Source: Sphaerolaimus hirsutus
Lineage: Eukaryota > Nematoda > Chromadorea > Monhysterida > Sphaerolaimidae
Length of the DNA: 64,000 nucleotides
NCBI GenBank assembly: GCA_964036195.1
Contig: OZ038453.1
Span: forward strand, 6,091,469-6,155,468
Direction of reading: 5' to 3'
In this document: in pieces, positions 39,027-49,099 of the stretch
Numbering within the stretch: the first letter of the stretch is position 1
Layout of the letters: the number at the start of each line of letters is the position of its first letter
Program-made: the position numbers and the translations under genes
Notes under the pieces: generated by a model
Told to the model about the DNA's origin: nothing
The model's input: the letters and a program-made list of their open reading frames with translations, nothing else
The model's database searches: none

Positions 39027-42000
39027 ATGGTTTCGCCAACAGGTCACATCAGAAAGACCCTGGGGCCAGCAAAGCACAGGGTGGAAAGCAGATTGGCAAG
39101 AGAATTTGCCAAATATGACCTGGAACTATTTGCGGAAGCATCAAAGGAAGATAAGAGAACAGAGATGAGAAGAGTGATTGCATCTGTCAAACAGGAGGGT
39201 GCAAAATTGGAAAGTGCAATGAATGCAGTGAAAACTCAATTTGACGCATGGAGGGATATCGTCAAGGACATTGACAAACCCGACCAGATGGAACAAGAAC
39301 AGAAGATATACCAAGACTCATATGAGGAATATGCAAATATGTCAGACTTGGTGACACAGAAAGTAGTAGCCATGAATGTGTACATCGAAGAGTTGCAAGA
39401 CATGATCCAGCAACAGAGCGGAAATACCATGTATGAAGTCAATACAGCATTCATACAGCAGATGGCTGCCCAGATGGCTCTGACAGCTCAGGGAGCTGCT
39501 CCGGGGGCCAGTTCAACTAATGCAACCACAGCAAAGAGTGTCAAATTGCAGAAACTGGAAGTGGAACAGTTTACTGGGGAAATTGTCAAATTTCGATCAT
39601 GGTGGCAAATGTTCGAATCCCACATCCACAATCGGACAGATTTGGAGGACATTTCCAAGTTTTCATACTTGAGGAGCTTGCTGAAAGGCTCAGCATTTGG
39701 CATGATCAGTGGATTGAGTGTGACTGCAGAAAATTATGCACCCGCAATTGCAATGCTCAAAAAGAGATATGACCAGCCAGTTGTGGTCAGAAACACGCTG
39801 ATGAGTAATATCATGAAGTTGCGACAGGCCAGGAATACCTGTCAGGATATGAGAATTTTGTTTGATGCAATTGAAAGGCTGCTCCAGCAGTTGGAGTCAC
39901 TGGGTGAATCAGTGGAGCATCCAATGCTGTTGAGCCAGCTACAACAGAAAGTGCCACCCGAGGTTCTCAGAGAAATCCAGAAGGAACAGGGAACTGAGGA
40001 AGCCTTGACGGTGGAAATATTCAGAAAGCTGTTTGGCAAGCAGCTAGCGCTCAGTGAGGCTGTACAGCACGCACAGCAAACTGAGGCACCAGTTCAGCAA
40101 TCGCGCCAAGGATTCGGGAATAATCCTCGCGCACAGCAATTCAATAATCAATTCCAAGGCAATGGGAATCGATTCAGAGGGCCAGAGAACCCAAGGACCA
40201 GCACAGGGAGCATGTCTGTGATCCAGAATGGTCAGAGTGCACCACAGGCTGGATTTATGAATCCTGGGAGGCCGTGTGTGTTCTGCAATGACACACAGCA
40301 ATTACACTTTAATGATAAGTGTCCAAAGTTCAAAACTGCCAGAGAAAGGAGAGTGGTTTTGTCAAAGGCAGAGCGATGCCTGAGATGCCTGCAGAAAGGG
40401 CATTACATGAATCAATGTCAATTTACGAGAAGTTGCTTCTATTGCAAGTCCAATAGGCACCACACTGCGGTGTGCCCAGAGAAATTTGGTGACAATGGCA
40501 ATGGAAACGCTGGACGGCAAATTCCAGCGTTCAGAGCGAATGGTCAACAGAATAGCCAGCAATCAGCAAACAATGGCAGAAAGTCTGTGCCGACGGCCGG
40601 TCGACCAGCACAGAGCCAACAGAGAAAGGCCACAGTGAATTGTGTCACTGTGGAAGAAGCTGAACCAGAAATGGTAGAGACAGAGACCATATCCAGCACA
40701 GTGGTTACAGAACCAAATACAAAGCAACAGAATACGTCAGTGAACCTGTCAGTAAACAGAAATATGTCAATGTTGATGACAGCCAGAACCGTGATTGAGG
40801 CTTCAGAAATGGATACAGAGATGGAGCCTGAACAGCCACCACTACAGATTCAAGCGTTCCTGGACACAGGGTCCCAGGGAACGTACATGTCAGAGAAAGT
40901 GGCCAGGAAACTCAATTTGAAGAGTACAGGTGAACACCACATCCAGGTGTACACATTCGGAAATGAAAAGCCGCACTATAAAGTAGTACAGCAAGTGGAA
41001 TTCAGAATGCGGCTCAGAAATGGCCAGAAAGTGGAAATGGTGGCAGATGTGGTCCCGACGTTGACCACAGAACAAGTCAAAGTGCCTGTGTCAGAACAGG
41101 ACGAAAAGTACCTGCAGAAGTACTTCCCGGATGAGAGTTACTTTGCAGACAGAATTCCCAAGGAAAAAGGGACAGAGTGCAAGTTCAAGCCAGACATTAT
41201 AGTGGGCTTGAATTATTTCTGGGACTTGATGTCTAGAAACACCAGCACCACCAGACTTCCGTCAGGATTGTATGTCATTCCATCAGAATTGGGATTGCTG
41301 ATGGGAGGTGGACAGCTGACAAGCAACAGAAATCAATGGACCACGGATGGTGCATATCCGGTGGTGGTCAACACAATTGTGCATCAAATTCAGAGAGAAA
41401 AGTGGTACGAGGAAGCACCGTTGTCAATTGCTCCTGTACCAAATGTCAAAGATATGGACAGACTGGATACCATTGGCATAATGGACCAGCCAGACCTCGT
41501 CGAGGACGACGAGGCCATCAAGCAATTCAATGAGAGTGTACAGAGAAACCCAGATGGACGGTACTCTGTTAAGTTCATGTACAAGCCAAATTTGCATGAA
41601 CTCCCAGATAACAAAGCAATGGCGTTCAAGAGGTTCAGGTACCTCACCAACAGGCTCAAGAGAGACCCAGAATTACTGGAGAAAATTCAGACAATCATGA
41701 AAGCACAAGAGGAGCAAGGAGTAATTGAGAAAGTTCAAGAGGGTATTATGGATGGCAGAAAGTTCCATATATTGCCTCATCAACCAGTAATAACGCCAGA
41801 GAAAACTACCACAAAGGTTAGAGAGGTATATGATGCCTCAGCAAAACCGCCAGGCATGCCAAGCTTGAATGAGTGCATGTACCGCGGTCCAGTGATACTA
41901 CCACAGCTGGTAGGGATGCTGATGCGATTCCGGTTGCATGGAATCGCCCTAGTCGCAGACATAGAGAAAGCGTTTCTGCAGATTAGTCTGCAGGACAGTG

Positions 42001-45000
42001 ACAGAGATGTGACAAGATTTCTGTGGTACAAGGATCCCACGAAACCATCCATGGAGGACAACATTCAGATTTACAGATTTGCCAGAGTGCCATTTGGTAT
42101 AATCTGCAGTCCAGCGCTGCTGGCGCTGACAGTCAGATACCACCTGAATCAAGCTGGCACAGAAAATGCAAAGTTGATCGATGAAAATCTGTATGTGGAT
42201 AATTTGATCCTCAGTGTAGATACAGAGCAGAAAGCAATCGAATTGTACCAGGAATCCAAAGTGCTGTTCACAGAGGCACAGATGAATCTGAGAGAATGGA
42301 ACAGCAACAATAAGAGCTTTACTTGGCAATTGGCAGAGTCAGATGTGGCCAAGGAAATTGTCACAACAGTCCTAGGAATGAAATGGGACACAGAAAGCGA
42401 CCAGATGTGGCTGAAAACGCCAAAAACAGTTCAGCAATCACAATTATCAGAAACTGACCAGAAAATCAAACTTCCCACGAAAAGGACAGTTGCAAAGGTG
42501 ACTGCGGGATGTTTTGATCCAATGGGACTCGTCAGTCCTGTCCTACTGCCAGCAAAGAGATTTTTGCAAACGTTATGGCATTCAGGACCAAGTGCCAAAG
42601 AATGGGATACTCCCCTGTCTGAGGAACAGACAGCAATTTGGCAGCAATTGGAGACAGAATTGCTCAAAGTTGGACAGATCAAGTTCAACAGAAATCTGAA
42701 TTATCAGAGTGGTGCAGATGCACAACTGCACATTTTCGTTGATGCCTCAGCAATGGCATACAGTGCAGCGGCATACATATGCCAGAAAACAGAAAATGAC
42801 AGCGGCACGTCAAGCCTGCTGTACTCCAGATTGAGACTCGCTCCAAAGAAACCAGAAGTGACAATTCCACGACTGGAATTGTTAGCAATGTTGATTGGCA
42901 GCAGAATGTCAAAGTTTATTCACAAAGAGCTCAAGGACGTAAAATTCAGTCAAACAGTTGTATGGTCAGATTCAACCTGTTGTCTGAAGTGGCTGACAAC
43001 AGCGAAGCCACTGGCATGTTTTGTCAAGAACAGATTGGATGAAATCAGGAAAATTCAGAGTGAGACAGAGAACATGCATATCAGACACATCGCAGGACTG
43101 GAGAACCCAGCTGACATGACCACAAGAGGCATGAATATGTCAGAGTTGGAAGGCAGTAACCTGTGGTGGAAGGGGCCAGAATGGCTAATGACTGGAGAGT
43201 GGCCAGAGCCAAAAGTGGAGCCAGTCACGCCAGAAGTAATGGCAGAAATCAAGAAAGAAGAGCTCAAATTCCCAAAAGCCAGTCCAATTTACCTGGGCGC
43301 CACACAGCAAGTGGTCAGTGACCCAGATGCCAGCAATGTGCAAGCTGATGAAAGCAAGCAAAGCAACCCATTGGGAATTGAGATTCAGAGATTCTCATCA
43401 CTGACAAAGTTACTGGATGCAACAGTATACGTGATGAGATTTGTGCGACAGATGCACAAAAAGCGCAGCAAAAATGACAGTCAGAATGGATTGTCAGAAA
43501 TCATGGAAAGTATCTGTGGTACAATGAAACCACAGGGAATTATCAGCATTGAAGAGAGAGAGATTGCGTTGAAATATTGGGTTAAAGCGACGCAACAGAA
43601 TCATTACAAAGGAGTGGCAGAGATTCTGGCAACAGGCCACAGCAAAGGCAGCCAGGATGGCAAGAAAGCAGCTGCAGACCAGCAGTTGATCAAATGGCTC
43701 AATGTGCAAATGCATCAGGATGGAATCCTGAAGTGCCACGGCAGAATGGATCATACAGACCCGCAGGAGGTCACAGTGCCACTCATACTGTTGCCAGCAA
43801 CGGCTACAGTGACTCAGCTGATCGTCAGGGACCAGCATGAGAAGTTGATGCACTCAGGAGTGCAACATACATTGGCAGCGATCAGACAAAAGTACTGGAT
43901 TACACAGGGCAGACGGGTGATCTACAATGTAACCAGAACCTGCCCAACCTGTAAGAAATTGGGAGCGAAGCCGTACCAGCTTCCACCAATGCCAGATTTG
44001 CCAGAAACCAGAGTTCAGAGAGCCAGACCGTTCCAGTACACGGGCTTGGATTATTTAGGACCAGTTTGGTACAAAGTGGACAAAGATCACAAGAAAATGT
44101 GGATCTGTTTGTTCACATGTATGGTGACACGTGCAGTTCACCTGGAAAGTGTGCTGGACATGACAGCGCAGGAATTCCTGAACGCAGTCAGGAGATTCAT
44201 TGCCAGGCGTGGAAAGCCTGAGGCAGTAATTTCAGACAATGCGACGCAATTCAAATTGACAGAGAAAGTGCTCAGCTCAAGCACTGACAAGGCCATTAAT
44301 ACTGGGAAAGAATGGTCAGAAATGGTCAAAAGTGGAGCAGTACAGACTTACTGCTCACAGCAACAAATCCAATGGAACATGACTACTCCTATGGCACCGT
44401 GGCAGGGAGGAGTCTATGAAAGAATGGTGGGCATCACCAAGAAACATTTCAAAGCAGCAGTGGGGCACAGAATGTTAACCCTGCAAGAATTGTTGACACT
44501 TCTGCCAGAAGTCGAGGCAGTGATCAACAGCAGGCCAATCTCTTACATCTATGGTGATGTAAAGAGCCTCAGAGTGCTGACGCCAAAAGACTTCCTGACA
44601 GGGGAAGGTCAGATTGGAGCACCACAGTTTGATGCAGACAAAGATGGAGAATTTGTGCCCAGAATGGATAACGCAGCGAAACTGCAGAAATATTGGGAGA
44701 CAACCCAGCAAACTTTGGATAAGTTCTGGGACTTATGGCATCAAGAGTACATTCCGAGCTTGAGGGAAAGAACTCAGGTGACGCACAAACATGGCAGATT
44801 GACAGCGACTCAAGAACCCAAAGTGAATGAAGTTGTGCTGATTTATGAAGAGAACATGCCCAGAGGTGCATGGAGGATGGGTCGCATCGAGCAGTTAGAG
44901 CCCAGCAAAGATGGACAGATTCGCTCAGCAAAAGTCAGAACTGCCAACAGAAATGTGGTCAGCAGACCACTCAATCAATTGTATCCGCTGGAAATCAATT

Positions 45001-46745
45001 CAAAGACAATGGATATCCCAGAGACAGCAGTGACAGTCAAAGTGGATTTACTGGACCCAGCAATTGTACAGAAACATGTCAGAAATCAGAGCTCGAACAG
45101 AGACTCTGTTCAAAACCCTGCTCAGAGGAACTCAGCATCAGATAGAGTCCTGAGGAGTGCGACAGGGAAAGCCACAGCAACCACCAGCAGTCTGGTGATT
45201 GGAATGCTGTGCATGATGTTAGTGCTGACAGGCATGTCAGAGTCAGCAACGCTGAGAGAAGCCTGCAAAGCTTACAGCGAAGTATTTTCCAGAACATACG
45301 TTCTAGAAACCTCGACAGTAAGGCCACCATCATTGGCAGCGCATCATGGATTGCTGCCTTTGCCTTCAGAATGGCCACCAAAATCTGTCAGAGAAATGCA
45401 GACTTATGAGAGATTCAAGGATGCAATCAAAGATCATCCTGTGGAACAGGTGATCAATTCACAAAGCCAGAAGTATCAGATTTGCACCAGTGGAAGGCAT
45501 GGACATGCGCTTACAGTTCCTGAAGAAGTGCAGTGCCATATCCCACCAAGGAATTTTGTCAAGGCAATGAAAGTTACACTTTACGCACAGAGACAGATTC
45601 CACAGAAAGAGAAAGCATACAGATGCTACATCAGAATCAAAGAGATCATCACACACACCAGTTTCTGGGGAGCGAAAGGCATTACAGGCAATTTTGAGAA
45701 ATACCAGCAAGTTGGCGTGGTAGCCTGTAACTATGCAAGAATTCACAAGATGTTCAGAGGAACACCTTTGGTGGAAATGGAGCCCAGAGTGTGGACAACT
45801 AATCAAACCTTGAATGTGGAATATTCATGGTGTTGTCATGGCAAAGAAAATGTCGTCAGTAACTTTTACATGGAAGAAGGAACCGTGGCTTCACTTGATG
45901 GAAAGACTGTAATCAGCGACTTGCAAGATTTCAGCCAGTGCAGAGCCATGATGGGACATTGCAGAGACCACAATTATGGAATCACAGTGTGGGATACGGA
46001 GAATTTCAAGCATCAATGTGCATATGAGAGAATTGGCAGATTCAAATCAGAAATATCTGGCCAGACAATTATTGTATCAAAATTGCAAGCAGCATACTCC
46101 CACAGCAACAAGACAAAGAGGCCAATTGGTTCAGAATGTGTTCCGGGAGACACATACTACACTGATCAAGGAGGTGTATTCATCCAGTTTGACAGAAGAG
46201 AAGATGTGCCTGTGGAATGGGCAATGCCGGGAAAGATAGTGGAGGCAAGAGAGTCGACAATCAGTGGAACATTGTATGCCAGATTGGACGACAGAAACTC
46301 CAAGTTTCAGTTCCTGCAACATGTGGTCAGAGAGATGACTCAGGCACAATTTGCGATTGTATGGCATCAGCTATGTCAACTTCGCAAGAACCAGCTGGAC
46401 ATGTTGACTCAGCTTTTCCGCATCGATCCAACACTGGGGATTCGAGCCATGCTGGGAAGACAGGATGTTCATGCAGAATGGGCTGGAGAAGCAATTATGT
46501 TTTGGGAATGCAAGGAAGTGCAGCCATACATAATTTATCAAACAGGAAAAGTGGGAGAAACATGCTACAAATACACACCAATGAGATTGGACAAAGATGG
46601 GCCCTTGTGGTTCAAGAGCCCAGGCAGCAGAGACTTGGTAGAGAAATCACCAGAAGAGGACTGCAGCCACACCACACCGCACCTGTACAGAAATGAACAT
46701 GGACAGTGGAAGTCCGCACATGGAATGGTGCATGTCGCCAATTGA
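39027..46745 (+). CDS. A1 gag-pol-env polyprotein (BEL/Pao), env end frameshifted
   Basis: A single frame of 2,572 codons starts at the ATG at 39027 (AAAAATGG context, first ATG of the frame). Residues are counted from it. The DUF1759-like gag region starts near 175 (FTGEIVKFRSWWQMFESHI). Three zinc-binding knuckles start near 417 (C-x2-C-x6-H-x4-C), 451 and 470 (both C-x2-C-x4-H-x4-C). The protease DTG is at 613-615. RT carries VADIEKAF near 977 and YVDN at 1056-1059, as in the family. RNase H acids are seen at D1239, E1284 and D1315. Integrase has an HSGVQH...CPTC zinc-binding part, then D1675, D1737 and E1798. A DUF5641-like tail lies near 1900-1990. A hydrophobic signal-like segment near 2054-2076 opens a cysteine-rich env-like ectodomain. 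The stop at 46743-46745 is caused by a frameshift. Pol appears undamaged. Fusion of env to pol in one frame is unusual, since env is commonly a separate or spliced frame. Confidence 0.92.
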   Translation: MVSPTGHIRKTLGPAKHRVESRLAREFAKYDLELFAEASKEDKRTEMRRVIASVKQEGAKLESAMNAVKTQFDAWRDIVKDIDKPDQMEQEQKIYQDSYEEYANMSDLVTQKVVAMNVYIEELQDMIQQQSGNTMYEVNTAFIQQMAAQMALTAQGAAPGASSTNATTAKSVKLQKLEVEQFTGEIVKFRSWWQMFESHIHNRTDLEDISKFSYLRSLLKGSAFGMISGLSVTAENYAPAIAMLKKRYDQPVVVRNTLMSNIMKLRQARNTCQDMRILFDAIERLLQQLESLGESVEHPMLLSQLQQKVPPEVLREIQKEQGTEEALTVEIFRKLFGKQLALSEAVQHAQQTEAPVQQSRQGFGNNPRAQQFNNQFQGNGNRFRGPENPRTSTGSMSVIQNGQSAPQAGFMNPGRPCVFCNDTQQLHFNDKCPKFKTARERRVVLSKAERCLRCLQKGHYMNQCQFTRSCFYCKSNRHHTAVCPEKFGDNGNGNAGRQIPAFRANGQQNSQQSANNGRKSVPTAGRPAQSQQRKATVNCVTVEEAEPEMVETETISSTVVTEPNTKQQNTSVNLSVNRNMSMLMTARTVIEASEMDTEMEPEQPPLQIQAFLDTGSQGTYMSEKVARKLNLKSTGEHHIQVYTFGNEKPHYKVVQQVEFRMRLRNGQKVEMVADVVPTLTTEQVKVPVSEQDEKYLQKYFPDESYFADRIPKEKGTECKFKPDIIVGLNYFWDLMSRNTSTTRLPSGLYVIPSELGLLMGGGQLTSNRNQWTTDGAYPVVVNTIVHQIQREKWYEEAPLSIAPVPNVKDMDRLDTIGIMDQPDLVEDDEAIKQFNESVQRNPDGRYSVKFMYKPNLHELPDNKAMAFKRFRYLTNRLKRDPELLEKIQTIMKAQEEQGVIEKVQEGIMDGRKFHILPHQPVITPEKTTTKVREVYDASAKPPGMPSLNECMYRGPVILPQLVGMLMRFRLHGIALVADIEKAFLQISLQDSDRDVTRFLWYKDPTKPSMEDNIQIYRFARVPFGIICSPALLALTVRYHLNQAGTENAKLIDENLYVDNLILSVDTEQKAIELYQESKVLFTEAQMNLREWNSNNKSFTWQLAESDVAKEIVTTVLGMKWDTESDQMWLKTPKTVQQSQLSETDQKIKLPTKRTVAKVTAGCFDPMGLVSPVLLPAKRFLQTLWHSGPSAKEWDTPLSEEQTAIWQQLETELLKVGQIKFNRNLNYQSGADAQLHIFVDASAMAYSAAAYICQKTENDSGTSSLLYSRLRLAPKKPEVTIPRLELLAMLIGSRMSKFIHKELKDVKFSQTVVWSDSTCCLKWLTTAKPLACFVKNRLDEIRKIQSETENMHIRHIAGLENPADMTTRGMNMSELEGSNLWWKGPEWLMTGEWPEPKVEPVTPEVMAEIKKEELKFPKASPIYLGATQQVVSDPDASNVQADESKQSNPLGIEIQRFSSLTKLLDATVYVMRFVRQMHKKRSKNDSQNGLSEIMESICGTMKPQGIISIEEREIALKYWVKATQQNHYKGVAEILATGHSKGSQDGKKAAADQQLIKWLNVQMHQDGILKCHGRMDHTDPQEVTVPLILLPATATVTQLIVRDQHEKLMHSGVQHTLAAIRQKYWITQGRRVIYNVTRTCPTCKKLGAKPYQLPPMPDLPETRVQRARPFQYTGLDYLGPVWYKVDKDHKKMWICLFTCMVTRAVHLESVLDMTAQEFLNAVRRFIARRGKPEAVISDNATQFKLTEKVLSSSTDKAINTGKEWSEMVKSGAVQTYCSQQQIQWNMTTPMAPWQGGVYERMVGITKKHFKAAVGHRMLTLQELLTLLPEVEAVINSRPISYIYGDVKSLRVLTPKDFLTGEGQIGAPQFDADKDGEFVPRMDNAAKLQKYWETTQQTLDKFWDLWHQEYIPSLRERTQVTHKHGRLTATQEPKVNEVVLIYEENMPRGAWRMGRIEQLEPSKDGQIRSAKVRTANRNVVSRPLNQLYPLEINSKTMDIPETAVTVKVDLLDPAIVQKHVRNQSSNRDSVQNPAQRNSASDRVLRSATGKATATTSSLVIGMLCMMLVLTGMSESATLREACKAYSEVFSRTYVLETSTVRPPSLAAHHGLLPLPSEWPPKSVREMQTYERFKDAIKDHPVEQVINSQSQKYQICTSGRHGHALTVPEEVQCHIPPRNFVKAMKVTLYAQRQIPQKEKAYRCYIRIKEIITHTSFWGAKGITGNFEKYQQVGVVACNYARIHKMFRGTPLVEMEPRVWTTNQTLNVEYSWCCHGKENVVSNFYMEEGTVASLDGKTVISDLQDFSQCRAMMGHCRDHNYGITVWDTENFKHQCAYERIGRFKSEISGQTIIVSKLQAAYSHSNKTKRPIGSECVPGDTYYTDQGGVFIQFDRREDVPVEWAMPGKIVEARESTISGTLYARLDDRNSKFQFLQHVVREMTQAQFAIVWHQLCQLRKNQLDMLTQLFRIDPTLGIRAMLGRQDVHAEWAGEAIMFWECKEVQPYIIYQTGKVGETCYKYTPMRLDKDGPLWFKSPGSRDLVEKSPEEDCSHTTPHLYRNEHGQWKSAHGMVHVAN

Positions 46746-47721
46746 AATGACATGGAAGGGACAGTGGCAGGCTTTCACGTTTGACGCGCCTCACCTGTTC
46801 ACCAACATTGTCAACAGAGCGACCAATTTCATGGATGTCAGAGGCCAGATTCAGAGACTACAGAATTTAGAGCATGTGCAGAACCAATTGATCGATTACA
46901 CAGCAGATATGTCATTGGATCCCAGAGTGATCAGAAATTCAATAGAAGGCATTGGAGCTGGAATTGGACAGACAGCAGCAGGAATCGGCAAAGCATATGG
47001 TCACTATATATCTGGAGTGTCAAAAGGGTACACCAACTTTATGGGAGGAATGCTGAAAGGACCCTTTCAAGTGATCATCAACACAATCGCAATGCTGCTG
47101 GGGATCACAATCCTGATAGCCGGAATTGTAGCTGCAGGATACCTGTGGTACAATTGGAGGATTGCCACAGGGAAACCAGTGATTCCACCGTGTGTATACA
47201 CATGCATATGGAAATGCATAGTGTGTCCATTCAAATGCATATGGCTATGCTTCAGAGCCATCAGATACACTATCAAGAAATCAACTCAGAAAGAGACCAA
47301 TTATCCACAAAGAAAAGTGCGCAAGACAGAGTTGAGACCAGCAATCAAAAGGAGAGCCAGATCCAATTCAACACAGTCCGTCAGATTTGCCAGGAGAGCA
47401 GAAACAGAGGACAGAATGGCAAAGTCACTATCAGCATACGTTCAGCCAGATGAAAGTTCAGCTGATGAGGGACAAATCAGAGCCAGGAACAGAGACAGTG
47501 TTCACATGCCCGATATCCGCAAATTCACCTCACGCGAACGCGCAGGAAGCGACACGGGCAACTACCTGCTTCATCATCAGGCTAGGTCGGCGTTGGCATC
47601 ACCAACAACCGGACCTGCAACTTCACGCACACCCACGACTTCGCGCACAACCACGTTCACCACCGAGGCGACTGTGGAAACGCCACTCATCACTTTGGCG
47701 CCCACCACCACCAGCATGTGA
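46693..47721 (+). pseudogene. A1 env-like C-terminal part, out of frame
   Basis: The frame open from 46693 overlaps the end of the polyprotein. From about 46746 it carries the missing C-terminal part of the env-like protein: a helical stretch with FTNIVNRATNFMDVRGQI, a Gly-rich segment, a strong membrane span (about 47074-47157, AMLLGITILIAGIVAAGY), then six regularly spaced cysteines (about 47190-47250) and a long basic, Ser/Thr-rich tail. The second copy (A2) reads through this place in one frame. The comparison shows an 8-bp loss in A1 between 46736 and 46737, so this is the detached end of one protein. Independent translation from the ATG at 46693 is possible but not supported. Confidence 0.85.
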
Positions 47722-47722
47722 C

Positions 47723-47749
47723 GTTGCTGCAACAACGGGGTGCAGCAAC
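47723..47749 (+). other. Conserved hairpin just before the A1 3' LTR
   Basis: GTTGCTGCA and TGCAGCAAC form a perfect 9-bp stem around the 9-nt loop ACAACGGGG. It lies directly after the env stop (47719-47721) and 14 bp before the LTR. The same hairpin is intact in A2 (60188-60214). The bases next to the LTR (CTCTTCCGCCCGGAG) do not look like a classical polypurine tract, so the role of the hairpin, if any, is open. Confidence 0.75.
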
Positions 47750-47763
47750 TCTTCCGCCCGGAG

Positions 47764-49099
47764 TGTGCTGACCGTGGCAAAATGGATGGATAAAGAAATA
47801 CAGAGAATTGATAATTAGGCTCATATTCGCACATTTACTTATTTACACTGTTTTACCTTTTCATGCACTATATTTATTTACCACGCAAAATATCAAATTG
47901 TATTTCCTATACTTATTACGTATCCATGGAGAATATTCGATTAGGAAAGTATTTTATAAATTATTGATAGGTTTATGTGGAATGTTTAGGTTAAAAGGTC
48001 AAATATGTTATTATTAGGTGTATTAATATAAAATTAGGCTCATTCAACTCGCCGTAATTTTCTGATCATGATTATACATACATTTGCATAGTTTACTTGC
48101 AGTTTACAAAAGTCAAATCTTGTAAATATTTACGTGCTGCGTAATTATCTAGGCCAGCGTCCTAATAGAGAAATGGTGCCCTGCGTGCAACTAGCATTTA
48201 CTTTACAAAGCCCTTCGCATAGGTATAATTGTCATAACTCTGTTCACAACTATTTATATTTACTTAATAATTATAATACCTTGCTCAATCGACTCTGCCT
48301 ATAATTATAAACTAATACGAATATAATTATAAACTCTGCTCAATTACAATACCCATTTACCTCAAATAAGTCCCAATTTGCTAGATTATTCAACATGCGT
48401 TTCCAGGAAGTGATTATTATTATCATGTTGAATATACCTTATTCTATTTACGTCATTAGGAACATTTACACTACTATTTACAGTTTTCAAACCCTATTTT
48501 ATTAGTTCCAATGTGCGTCAATGTTTTCTGACAAATTGAAGCAAATTAGTAAATCGGCCGAGTTTGCCGACTTCGCGCCTCTCAAGATTAATAGTTTTTC
48601 TATTAGCCCAATTTGTACTTGGTATTTCTTTACCATAATTATTTGAATGTATGCACGCGCAGTATAAGGCAACTGTTTCGGCTAAATGTGTTTATTTGTT
48701 GCATTTGTGTCTTATTTGTGCATTTGTATTAGGAAATTACTGTAGCTGTTTTTCTATACGTGATTTCCGTGTCTTAGCTACTTTGAAAGTTTTTACTTCA
48801 GTTTGCAGTCTGCGGACCCACCCCAAGTGAACAAAATAAGCTAGCGATAGAAACTTCGACTAGGAAGCTCGCTAGGCTTTGCGCTTTTGTAACACGCTGT
48901 ATCTGATCGAAATAAAGTACCTGAAACAATTCGAACCCCCTTTTCAACACACAACTACGAAATAAACTCAACTTGGCTGTCGACAAGTGGACGTTCGGCA
49001 ACAACGGGAAATCAACCACTCTAAAGGCCGTTTCTCACTACGGTCTTGAAGCAGCCGGATTCGGTGGTAGAAGACGCTGACTTCGGTGGCTTCATCACA
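47764..49099 (+). repeat. A1 3' LTR, complete
   Basis: This 1336-bp LTR runs from TGTGCTGACC to TTCATCACA and is followed by the target duplication CAAGG (49100-49104). Two AATAAA motifs lie near its end (48911-48916 and 48961-48966) and are candidate poly(A) signals, both within the part missing from the 5' LTR. The short open frames inside the LTR are identical in both LTR copies simply because the LTRs are, and they show no known domain. Confidence 0.93.

Larger units (their letters stand above)
37735..49099 (+). mobile_element. BEL/Pao LTR retrotransposon A1, with env-like region
   Basis: This 11,365-bp element lies in the - strand satellite. Its ends are TGTGCTGACC and TTCATCACA (TG...CA), and it is flanked on both sides by the 5-bp duplication CAAGG (37730-37734 and 49100-49104), the usual size for BEL/Pao. 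It has a 5' LTR cut short at its inner end, a leader, one long gag-pol-env frame, a frameshifted env end, a conserved hairpin and a full 3' LTR of 1336 bp. The LTRs differ by about two substitutions and one 29-bp length difference over 1.1 kb, so insertion is fairly recent. The domain order protease, RT, RNase H, integrase, with DUF1759-like gag and a DUF5641-like tail after integrase, identifies BEL/Pao. The loss of the inner 5' LTR end and the env frameshift suggest that it can no longer move by itself. Confidence 0.95.

Noticed and set aside
39236-46367. Numerous frames of 60-160 codons on the - strand and other frames of A1 pol and env
   Set aside because: They lie inside a strongly supported long coding frame and show no domains; they are shadows of it.
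46700-46745. Programmed ribosomal frameshift between the long A1 frame and the env end
   Set aside because: The A2 copy reads through in one frame and has 8 more bases at this place, so a deletion in A1 is the simpler explanation. No slippery heptamer was evident.
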